A DNA stretch of 64,000 nucleotides from Cylindrodendrum hubeiense. Taxonomy: Eukaryota; Ascomycota; Sordariomycetes; Hypocreales; Nectriaceae. Location of the stretch: the NCBI GenBank assembly GCA_014621425.1, contig JAANBB010000009.1, positions 248,001 to 312,000 on the forward strand, written 5' to 3'. This document shows positions 22,752-32,185 of the stretch, piece by piece (position 1 is the first letter of the stretch; each line of letters starts with the position of its first letter). Below the pieces are notes generated by a model, which made no database searches, was not told where the DNA came from, and worked only from the letters and a program-made list of their open reading frames with translations. Both the position numbers and the translations under genes were made by a program.

Positions 22752-23982
22752 GGCAGCAGGCGTTGAAACACTGAGGTTGAAAATGGAACTGGGATCGAAA
22801 CACAAGAGAGAGGAGGAATACTTGTTGAGATGCTGCGTCCTCCGTTCTAGGATGATTGCCGCTTGAGATGATATACATATACGTGTTTACAAGAAGCATT
22901 GAATCCATCGCATTTGTCATGGTGACGAGTCCCGCGGGGAAATGGCACCACAACCTAACAGAAGTTCTAACAACTCGTTGCAATAACAACGTAAGCGGCG
23001 CTTTTACATAAGATTTATAAGCTGCAGGCACGGATAACTCGGCCCCAACAGCTCTACGCAGGAGGAGACAGCGTGCCATTGATAGCTAAGTAGCCAGTTG
23101 TAATCCCTTTTAGTTCCGGGGTTACATCGTAGTCGCTAGCACCATCCGCCCAAGTCCATTCACGATCATCATTGATAGGTTCAAACTGTTCCGGCATTCC
23201 AGTGGCTTGAAGTGTTCCGACAAAAGTTTCGGCACTCAGAGGTTATCAGGGACCCCATTCTGCTTTCTCGTGATGCACTCAACTACGCTAGTGAGAAGGC
23301 GGATCCTATTGCCCAGCTGGCTAGACCGTGAGCTTGGCCACGCTACTTACACCAACAGTACGAGGTATTCTGAATTATTTTAGCTCATGAGGTAGTGGAG
23401 AGTGGTTTTGGGGCAAAGTTAATGGAATGAGCTGGAGCGGAGGATTAGGGCAGATTTCTATCCAACGAGGGTCAAAATCTGCTTGCACGGGTATAGAGAA
23501 TCCACGCCCAGCTAATGTGCAAACCAAGATCTGTAAATTCTCCGTTAGTTCAATTGGAAGATAGGCGTGTAAAGAAGTCGGCTCTGGCCTGCTTCTGATA
23601 TATGAGCATTCATCGAGATTTGCTATTCCTGGCGCCTTGGCTAGTTTTGGCACTTTGCTCGCCGCTCTTATGTAAGTGCCTACCTAAGGGGGTTCAAATT
23701 AGTGCTGAGCGTGAGATGCTAGAACGGGAATCTAATTTTATATGAGAGTTGAGACAAAATTAGACGGTCTAGGATGGTGCAGTCGTCGCATTTTATATTA
23801 GAGGGCAGAGAAAGTAGAGTAGAACATGCCATCGTCTTCGTACCAATGACACTTAACTAATACTCTCAGAAATTCATTCATAACATAGCATCACATTATA
23901 TTCACAAGGATAGAGCTTCATAATCAGCATATAGAAGTAAGACTAACACAATGCTAAAAAGAAACTGCATCAAGATCCACCA
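22752..23982. other. Intergenic, 1.2 kb
   Basis: Upstream of the NmrA-like gene and 3' of the sugar MFS. A 92-codon open frame on the minus strand (23375-23653) has no recognisable domain and was not accepted as a gene. Confidence 0.5.
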
Positions 23983-25644
23983 CTACACACTATCAACTCT
24001 TGCGACAGGCTTTCCATTTTTTGTGTCCTCCGTCTTAACCATCATGACCCCCGATGTCTGTACGCCATCGATGCCATCGAAGACAGTAGCAATCTGTTCA
24101 AGTGAATAGCCGCGAGTTTCTGGATAGTAGAAGTAGACAGTAACCAGTAGAAGTAGTAGGACAACCACAAATACAATGTAAAACTTCCACGCAATGGCCT
24201 TGAGCGCGATGGGGTTGATGAAGGTATTGAAGAAGAGAGCCAGAACTGAAGAACACCAAGTAAGACTGAGACCAAAGGATCGTAGCCTGAACGGCCAGAT
24301 TTCGCAAGGATACGATGTGTAGAACGGAGTACTATGTTTTCGAGCGAGGTTAGCTGACCAAACACCTGTGACACCGGGGAGTTTTGAGGGGTTTACTTAC
24401 AGAGCAATATCGTAACCGCCGTAGAAGATAAAGAGAAAGGGAACAACAGCAAGGCCGACCTTTGAAGATCCACTCTCCGCAAACGAACCGCTAAGACCAG
24501 TAACAGCAATGAAGCTTACTAGCATGATGCTTGCTGACGTCAAGAACAGAAAACGACGACCTAATCGATCAACTGCCGTAGATGCAGCTACAGCCCAGAG
24601 CAGATTCCAGATGTTCAAGCAAGCTGATATCAGCGTCTGATCTGTCACCGACTTGATTCCGATTGAGTCTAGAACCAGTGGAAGGTAGTACGAGACAACA
24701 TTGTTACCAGCCCACTGGGTAAAAAAGCCCAATGAAATAGAGATGAAAATTCGGTGACGGTTCCCGGGACTTCGAAAGATATCCACATACGACGTGTTGG
24801 CTGCTGCTTCTTTCTCGATGGTGATGATCTCCTCAATCTCTTGTACTTGATGAGTGACCAGGGGACTCTGTCTATCCCCACCAGCCTGATGGTTTGCAAT
24901 GATCTCGGTGGCCTCCTCAGTCCGGCCGACACTGATCAACCAACGTGGGCTCTCAGGGGCCATTAGAAAGCCAGGAAGCCCAATCAGCGGGATGACAATT
25001 TGCATAATAACCGGCACACGCCACGACCAGTTTGATGGGATCGTACGACAAGCGAAGACGACCCAGCTGCAGACAGTGCCTCCTAATGGCCAGCCACACA
25101 TGAATAGGGCGCTCGCTATAGATCGGTGCTTTGGATGGGCAATCTCGTTGATTAACAAGGGAGCAGAGTTTCCAAACCAAGCACCAGCGGTGCCGATGAA
25201 CAGACGAGCGACAGTGAAGATCTTCTCACTCTGCGCAGTGGCCTGCATAGCGGTGCCGATGACGAGGAATAGATAGCCGACGTATATTCCTGGCTTTCGA
25301 CCATAGCGGTTCGAAACCCAAGCCGCGACGGGGAAGAAAAGGCCATTACCCAGCCAGTAGATTGCTGAGATCCAACCGAGATAGAGGCCAGTTGGGTTTT
25401 CCATAAACTGGTTCCATGTGTCGAAAGCTAGCAGTCCACCCATTATGGAGCCATCATAGCCGTTTGCAGAGGCTAGTTTGAATCAGAAAGCGGATTAGCA
25501 TTAGAAAGGACGGGTCAACTTACAAAATAGCACAAGAGACAAGATGATATAATTCAACTTCAGCAAGTGACTCTGCTTGTACCAAGGCGCAGGGTTGTCT
25601 CCTGCGGGGTTCTCTTGCCCATCCGAGGCATGAGCTTCAGTCAT
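23983..25644 (-). CDS. MFS sugar transporter
   Basis: Three exons (25644-25524, 25472-24401, 24331-23983), introns of 51 and 69 bp, 513 residues in frame. Sugar-porter signatures: SSANGYDGSIMGGL at helix 1 (spanning intron 1), NRYGRKPG in loop 2-3, PESPRWL near residue 213, DRLGRR in loop 8-9 and PETRG near 466 after the last helix. The 12-helix layout and FSSANGYDG start resemble fungal lactose/cellobiose-type and hexose permeases of the sugar-porter family. The start chosen, MTEAHASDG, is the ATG nearest a typical acidic N tail; a longer in-frame start exists upstream but encodes an implausible hydrophobic leader. It is divergent from the Gfo/Idh/MocA gene, 1.4 kb away, suggesting coordinated sugar uptake and oxidation (inference). 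Confidence 0.88.
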
Positions 25645-26379
25645 GATCGTAACTGTATTCGCAATGCTCACAATTGCACCAAATATGGGGAACACTGAGG
25701 ATACCAATGGCAGTCGTGTAGTTGATGCTGTGAGGGATGAAGCTGTGATAGAGAAAGCATCCGTTGCTGGTTCAGATCATATTATATAGAATAATTGATG
25801 CTTCCGGGTTCCCAAGGGGCTCGTCAATATTGATACCGATATGAGATAAAATAGGCACCGGGACTGTTTCCAGACGTCTTGTCCAGGGGCTTCACGCCAC
25901 CAATCCAGTAGTGATAGGTTGATGTCGGGATGTCGGGATTCAGTCGCTCAGATTGTGGCTGCAGGGTTTCCAATTTTCCACCTGTCCCCGTAAGGAGTCT
26001 ACTTCTATAAGGTAGTAGTAGGTATCGGAATTGTATGCAATCTCGGTGGTTGGGATGCCTTCAGCGGTGTTCCCGAATTTGAAAGAGCATCATGAGCCCA
26101 ATTAGAGAGATGGAAAGTAAATCCCGAGCGTCTCTGGCATTAAGAGGTCACATGCCAAGGACGCAAAAAGATAGTTAAGTTCAGGTAGCCTGAGAAATCA
26201 GCCAGTCTCGTTCGATAATGCCAGGGTGGAAGAATTACAAGGATTATTAATTACCAGTCGCTGTCCCCGTCTCTATCAAAGTATATTGGGTTGAAGCTAG
26301 TGTGCCCAGAAAATCCTTATCAGTGCGATCAAACCCGATCCCCCACAATCTTGGAAGCAATCCACGGTACAGAGTAGAC

Positions 26380-26450
26380 TCGGGATTTAAACTCTTTTCC
26401 AGGTCGGGATTCAAACTCTCTCCAACTCGGGAATTGACCTCCATCACCCG
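26380..26450. repeat. Three 24-bp imperfect direct repeats (TCGGGATT/TCGGGAATT units)
   Basis: TCGGGATTTAAACTCTTTTCC at 26380 is followed by near copies at 26404 and 26427, period 23-24 bp. The same TCGGGATT core recurs at 26702 and 26735. In the minus-strand frame the units read as repeated NPD/NPE peptides, but no gene is supported. Confidence 0.6.
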
Positions 26451-26753
26451 AACAATCCAGCGCTCAGACTACTCTGGTGCCCTCCCCCCAAATGACCTAA
26501 TACGATCCAATCAATTGACTACATGATTATGTGCCTCAAAGAACGAATTATGAGATTGCTGGCTGGTCCAGCTATTTATTAATCCGTGGAAATCTTGTGC
26601 GCATTTAGTGTACTCATAACTAGGTTTGCTTGATGAGGCCCTGCGTGATATTGCCTAGGAGGAAACATATCATCGCAAAAAACACTTTGAAAAGCTGAAA
26701 CTCGGGATTATCTAAGTTGGGTTGCGGCGGGGGATCGGGATTCAAAGTAGGGT

Positions 26754-26836
26754 TGGGGAAACTATCTAGTTGTACGCGCGGTGGGGAAACAAACCAGGTT
26801 CGAATGGGGAAACAATCCAGTCGCCGATGGGGAAAC
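26754..26836. repeat. Four TGGGGAAAC direct repeats
   Basis: TGGGGAAAC occurs at 26754, 26782, 26805 and 26828, the last three spaced exactly 23 bp apart. They lie about 210-290 bp before the start codon of the Gfo/Idh/MocA gene. They may be a decayed minisatellite or a set of binding sites. Confidence 0.6.
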
Positions 26837-27046
26837 AATCTTCAAGTGATTGGGCGAAAGTTTTAGCTTACTTCTTAATTATCAAGTATTGAACCACCGA
26901 CGATGATAAGGTAATATTATGTATTAGCTCGTGGGGTACAGTTCCTGCTGCTCGACGTATGCCATCCATTTTATAAAAGGCCTCTTTATATGGAATATAC
27001 CACTCGCAAGGCAACAAACTCCAGTATCAAAGATCACAAACTCGTC

Positions 27047-28373
27047 ATGTCTACAATCTACACCCTTAACTGGGGAATTATGTCCACTGGTGGCATTGCT
27101 GAAAGTACGTCTATTATAACGCTTCATTGCTGGAATGCCATAACTAACAACACATTCAGCATTCACAAGGGACATACTTACGAACCCAGAGTCACGCAGT
27201 GTCCACGACATCTGCCACCAGTTAGTAGCCGTTTCTGCATCTAGTTCGCTGAAGAAAGCTGAAGACTTCATTGCCAAGGTAAACGCTCCAGGGAAAGTGA
27301 ATGCTTATGGGTCATATGCAGACTTGGTCGCTGATTCCTCGGTCCAGGTCGTCTATGTAGCAACCCCTCACAGTCACCACTTTCAGAATGCAATGCTAGC
27401 ACTCGAGGCCGGTAAACATGTTCTGTGCGAGAAAGCACTCACTGTCACAGCTATACAGGCTAAGAAACTTGTGGCAACGGCGAGAGTAAAGAACCTCTTT
27501 CTCATGGAGGCTGTTTGGACTCGTTTCTTTCCCTCGAGTATTCGTATTCGCGACTTGTGCAATAGTGGTGTCATTGGAGACATCTATCGTGTCATGTGTG
27601 AGTAAGAAGATTCATGCCTCCAAACATAATCTTTTCTGGAAGTTTAAGTCTGCTTTGGGAATATACTGCTAATAAAATTATCTATATCAGCTGATATATC
27701 CTATGCCAACGGCCAATCTGGTCGAAGCGGCCGACTCGACTTCCCCGACAGTCATCGTATGGTCAACCTTAACCTTGCTGGCGGTGCGCTTCTTGACTTG
27801 GGAATCTATTCTCTTACATGGATCTTTCAAATACTCTATCACTTGCAGCCAGAAGATGAAAAGGAAAGTCCAATTGTCACCTCAGCGCTCAATAAATACA
27901 AGGCAACAGGAGCAGATGACAATACCACAATTCTCATGCATTTCCCAACACATGGCACAATTGGAGTGGCTTCTACTGGTTTCTGGACTACGACTGGTGT
28001 GAATGAGAAAAACGAGGGCATGCCTTCTGCCATAATCCAAGGATCAGAGGGCGAGATCCATGTTATCGGCCCTGCCTTCAAGCCACAAAAATACCTTATC
28101 ATTACAAAGGGAGGTGTAGAGGCCATCAGTTGTGAGTATCCCGCAGACCTCGAGCGCAAGTGGGGTCATGGCATGTACTGGGAAGCAGATGAGTGTGCAA
28201 GATGTGTGCGAGATGGAAGAACCGAAAGTCGAACCTTACCGTGGGGTGAGAGTATAGCCATTATGGAGACCGTGGATAAAGTGTTGAGGGATGGCGGTAT
28301 CATTTATTCTGAAGGAATCACTTCGGACATTTTTGATGATAAAAGCCCATTAAATACTGGTGGATCTTGGTGA
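27047..28373 (+). CDS. Gfo/Idh/MocA-family oxidoreductase
   Basis: Exons 27047-27104, 27160-27597 and 27691-28373, with introns of 55 and 93 bp, give 392 residues. The N-terminal Rossmann domain begins NWGIMSTGGIAE. YVATPHSHH near residue 104 is the family segment after beta 4. CEKALTV keeps the catalytic Lys of the usual EKP motif, with Ala replacing Pro. The C-terminal beta-sheet domain includes GGALLDLGIY. Overall it resembles fungal NADP-dependent D-xylose dehydrogenase and dimeric dihydrodiol dehydrogenase types, which oxidise sugars or trans-dihydrodiols. The divergent sugar transporter favours a sugar substrate, but this is inference. Confidence 0.88.
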
Positions 28374-28642
28374 ATGTTTTAATTAGTAACCTTTTATGAT
28401 CAGACCTAATTTATTTATTTAGCATACACTATCCGACACACTGGATGTTGGGAAGGTGAAGCGGTTGGTGGCACTGATTCACTCGGGCACCCCAGGCTTG
28501 GGGAAGACTACAAGTATGGAGCTTATTCCCACGTCTATGCTAGGGACGGAATGATTTGGCCGCTGGAGACTGAGACAGCTGCCAGCTACTCTCCTTCTTT
28601 ATGCTGTGTTTGCCTTTGAACGATATTCGGACCCTGGGCCCC

Positions 28643-29033
28643 GGTGTAGACTTGGGGTCTAAGGACCTGGGTGTCAGCTAGAGGAAAAGTGTAATGAAAC
28701 CCGATTTCACCCGCCCAAAAGAATTTTTATACCCGAAGTACTGGCAAATCGAGAGTGGTTTATAACCGCTCCCCCTCAATCTACTCCTTCAGAGCGTATG
28801 CATCCTCCAAGTTGTAGTTCTCGAGTAATGCATCCTGGGGTGGACTCAAGGTCTTGGGCCCTGGTTATCCGCTAGAGTGCAGAGCGTAATGAAAGAAAAG
28901 TCCACCCGCCTAAGAGAAATTGCGGGCCTGAAGAATTGGCAAATCGATTTGAGAGTGATTTGAAATCACTCCCCCTCGACCTGCTCCTTCAGAGCTTGTG
29001 CATCCTCCAAGTCGAATTTCTCGAGCAATTCAT
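28643..29033. repeat. Diverged tandem duplication (about 190-bp unit) with conserved hairpin
   Basis: Unit A (about 28643-28833) and unit B (about 28836-29033) align throughout, sharing blocks such as CTCCTTCAGAGC and CATCCTCCAAGT. Each unit holds a 7-bp stem with a 3-nt loop just before a CTCCCCCTC-like block (28754-28770 and 28946-28962). The stem sequence differs between units, but pairing is kept. On the minus strand, unit B reads as a short coding-like tail (LLEKFDLEDAQALKEQVEGE then stop), which hints at the 3' end of an old gene or transposon. Confidence 0.6.
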
Positions 29034-29065
29034 TCCACGCTTCGGCCAATCAAAATCCTTGCTGA

Positions 29066-29170
29066 AGTCGGATTTCTCCAAGCCTTAGAGTCCTAGGCGA
29101 CTGTCTAGGGTGGCTGTAGCACTAAGGCTTGGGGGCTATGTACACTAAGTATTAGGGGTTAAGGGCTGAC
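29066..29170 (+). repeat. Left terminal inverted repeat of the 3-kb element
   Basis: It pairs with 31968-32069 in reverse orientation, with small gaps. The inner half carries telomere-like ATTAGGGGTTAAGG. Confidence 0.55.
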
Positions 29171-29689
29171 GTTTAGGGGCTGATTCACTAAATATTAGGG
29201 GTTGAGCGCTGGTATTCGAGCTGGCTGAATTAGGTTTAGTTCCCGAACATGCCTTTTGCAGCGTTTGCGGTCCCTATCCAGTGTGCATGAGAACTAGGTT
29301 CGTTGGGCCGCACTCATTAAGCTGCGCGATAGGTAGGAAACCAGGCACAACTCCAAACTCCAAACTCCAAACTCACCCTGCTCTCTTATGATTCACTGTT
29401 AATGGTAGAGTTGGTTATTTAAATCCCCCTGAAACTACCCTCTTCTTATTCTTCCTTTCCCCTCCTTCAACCTCTTCAACCTCTTCAACCACAGCCAGTA
29501 AGTTGTCATACTTGGCAGAGAATCGAGCCGTACTAATTTCTGTTCAGCATCTCACACTTTTTACTCTCTACCGAACAACCGCAACGGCTTCGATAACCCC
29601 AAGATGTAAAGTATTACGTTAAGCCCAGGAGGAGCTTCCACTGATCTATGGTTAGCATCGCTTCTCATCATACGACCACAATACTACCA

Positions 29690-31943
29690 TGGATGAGGCG
29701 CATACACGGCCCTGCCGACTTTTCCGTGGGGAGCCGGTGCCCCGAATTCCAGACGTCCGACAACTGCCTCATCGCACCGTTTCTCTGGTGTGGTTGCAAT
29801 CGAATTCCCACCACCACGAACGCGAATGAGCATTTCTCAGATGTATTTGGGTGGGATGAGCCCACAAGGATACCCAGCACTGCCGCGTCTCCACAACCAA
29901 AAGAGCGACATTACCACCGACGATGTCAACCCCAACTTCAATACCTACGTTTTGACGTCGGTTCCTGCTTCGTCCATGATGGCAAACACAAACCACGGGA
30001 TCCCGCTGAACACTCTTTTTGGAGCCGAACGCCTTGGAGACGTCAAGCGGGTATGTGCGGGTAAAATCCACAAGCTTCAAGACCTGAATGTCAACACCGA
30101 TGAAGAGTACAAACGGGAGATTGACACCGCAAAGTCTTTGTTTCTCAACGGCCTTGAAGTCAGCACTGAACCCCACCCCTTGGATAGCGCTGTTGAATTC
30201 AGGCAGTACAAAGCGAATGACACACATCGGACGAGATTCTTGCCGTGTGATTGCCAACCCAGCGCAGACAAACAACAGAACGAAAAGTCCACGACGTAAC
30301 GTTACTTCCCCTTGCCTACGTTGCTCTGACCAAAAGGATCTTTGGGTAATCTATTTAAAAGGCAGTCGATGAGTTCCAGAAGGCCAACCCGACAACCTAT
30401 ATCACGCGCATGCAAGTCATTTATGCAGCACCGGTATACTTTTGGATTATAAACAATGATTATAAACGACGAGATGCTACACGCCAACTATTCCCCCGTT
30501 TCTAGACCTCAAAGTTGGAACTTTCATTGCATACTTCCCCACCTACCTCAAGTTTCGCGAGCTGTTTCGTCTTGGGGCTTATTGCCACCCATTTGGCCTG
30601 ATCAACGAGTTATCCCGCAACGACCGAGCGACTCATTCGGACTACGAAGTCAAAGAAGACGCATGGGATACGGCATTTCAGGATCTGAAGACTTGTGAGG
30701 ATGGCCCTTTCGCCCTTTTGAGTCCTATGATGCAGGAAGATCCTGCCCCCGCCGGTTCTTTCATGACCATCGACTGAGCCTTGCACAAGGCACACCATTA
30801 TATAGTATTGGGTTCTATTTGGGATATTGGTCTACCTGGGATGCCTCTAACGGTTGCCAATGAATACGGACAGCTCATTTCGGGCGCCTTGCCTATCCCA
30901 ACTACTGGACTTCTGAGTTTCAACAACATCCCGGCCTTTGAGATTATCGGGGTAAGTCATGCCGAATGAATTTCAAATTGATAGCTACTAAATCCTTTTG
31001 TTCAGGAAGACACAGTGAAGGTTGCTGCTGGCGAGGTTTACTGTCGCTTCATGATACCCGGTGGTGAATTGTGCCGCCATGTAAGTTCCATTCCGAAATG
31101 CTTTCGAATCGATTCTCACCCTTTCACTAGAATGAAATGTTTTCCAACGAATCGAACCTTTGCAGTCATGTCAACCGCCATCGGGGTGTGACAGTTAAGA
31201 CCCGTGGCTCTGGTATGCTCAAGATGAGTGGCGATGACGAAAGTTTTGGTGAGTGTTACGCAATTACTCGTGTATCCATTCTAAATCGATTCGACAGAAT
31301 TCTACAAGCAAATGATTGCCTACACTCGCAATCACAACACAGCCGATTACGAATCGGATGCGCTGGAGTCAATCGGCACTCCTGTCAAAAGCTGTCCAAC
31401 AAAGCAGTCGAAGCCTCGAAGAAGTAAAAGAAGTTTGCACTTCCTACTACGCAAGTCCGTGGTACCTTGGTTGTAAGTTTTCCCGACGGGCTTTTAAATC
31501 GAGTATAAATTAACATCGCCAGGTTTCCGTCAAGCAGCTGTCGATCATTGCCGAGCACCCTGAGAAGTGTGGTGCGTGCGAGACGAAAGGGCGTAGGTAA
31601 CCATTTCAAAATGAATTCTGAATCGATTCTAACTTAATTTAGGTAAATGCCCTACTGCCAAGCGTGGCGACTGTGGTCTCTGGGCACTGTTTGAGGTTGA
31701 CGACCAACTTAAGAATGCACGTCCTCCTCCTAGTAAGCGCAAAGCCTCCCAAGTCTCTCTTACGAAAACCCCTCGTTCAGCAAGAAAGACACCGAAGATG
31801 TCGGCTCCTGTACCTGATCCACCAGCCGATGATGATGACGAAATTAAGACTTTGGAAATCATTAAGAATCGATGTTTGGATTTCGAAGATTTTGGGCTGG
31901 ATTGCTCTTCGGCCACACAAGATGTACAGCTCAACGGTGCCTA
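29690..31943 (+). pseudogene. Degenerate multi-intron gene inside the TIR element, family unknown
   Basis: Coding-like segments in several frames. 29790-30299 is an open stretch (MANTNHGIPLNTLFGAERLG), and 30363-30502 (FQKANPTTYITRMQVIYAAP) needs a 1-base shift to join 30503-30774 (FIAYFPTYLKFRELFRLGAY). After an in-frame TGA at 30775 comes a well-preserved 3' half with five consensus introns: 30952-31005, 31081-31130, 31249-31297, 31473-31522 and 31593-31642. One further 1-base shift lies near 31430. The 3' half has the second half of a C2H2 finger (FSNESNLCSHVNRH), a Cys-rich segment (CGACETKGRKC), a basic region and an acidic C terminus ending at 31943. I do not recognise the family. Preserved splicing with broken exons indicates a recently decayed gene. 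Confidence 0.55.
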
Positions 31944-31967
31944 ATCTACAATGCATTATGCCCTAAA

Positions 31968-32069
31968 TGTCAGTCCTCAACCCCTAATCTTTAGTGGATA
32001 AATCCCCTAACCTTTAGCAATATAGGCACCTTCGACGGTCGCCTTAGGTTAAGGCCCTTGATTTTCGAC
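31968..32069 (-). repeat. Right terminal inverted repeat of the 3-kb element
   Basis: Reverse-complement partner of 29066-29170. It begins 25 bp after the stop of the internal gene remnant. Confidence 0.55.
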
Positions 32070-32185
32070 ACATTCGGCCTCTACTGATCATAATACGAAG
32101 TATTAAATACTAAATCTACGACTATAAAGTATCATACGGAATCCTTGGTCCTTTAGACCACAATAAGTCAATCCCAGGTTTCTAA

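Larger units (their letters stand above)
25645..27046. promoter_or_regulatory. Divergent spacer, sugar MFS / Gfo-Idh-MocA
   Basis: 1.4 kb with two short direct-repeat clusters described separately. GTGGGG at 26781 fits the CreA consensus SYGGRG. No gene is supported. Confidence 0.4.
29066..32069 (+). mobile_element. Putative 3-kb TIR element of unknown type
   Basis: The stretch 29066-29170 aligns with the reverse complement of 31968-32069. Shared blocks in order inward are GTCG, GCCTTA, AGGCGAC, GTC, GGTG, CTAAGG/CTAAAGG with TTRGGGG, CACTAA and ATTAGGGGTTRAGG-CTGAC. The CACTAA-ATTAGGGGTT motif occurs twice at the left end (29143 and 29185). Between the termini lies one degenerate multi-intron gene. 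No transposase catalytic motif was recognised and no target-site duplication was clear, so the class and exact ends are unknown. Confidence 0.55.

Noticed and set aside
23375..23653. 92-codon minus-strand frame between the NmrA-like and MFS genes
   Set aside because: No domain, no flanking splice sites that extend it, no conserved features recognised.
25290..25320. GGTTCGAAACC, resembling a tRNA B box
   Set aside because: It lies inside the coding exon of the sugar transporter, and no A box or cloverleaf fits around it.
13446..28373. Secondary-metabolite gene cluster
   Set aside because: Pumps and oxidoreductases are present, but there is no PKS, NRPS, terpene cyclase, DMATS or pathway regulator.
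29143..29205. Internal telomere repeat (ATTAGGGGTT blocks)
   Set aside because: Only two imperfect blocks that are not tandem TTAGGG units. They are better explained as part of the inverted termini, because they recur inverted at 31975-32010.
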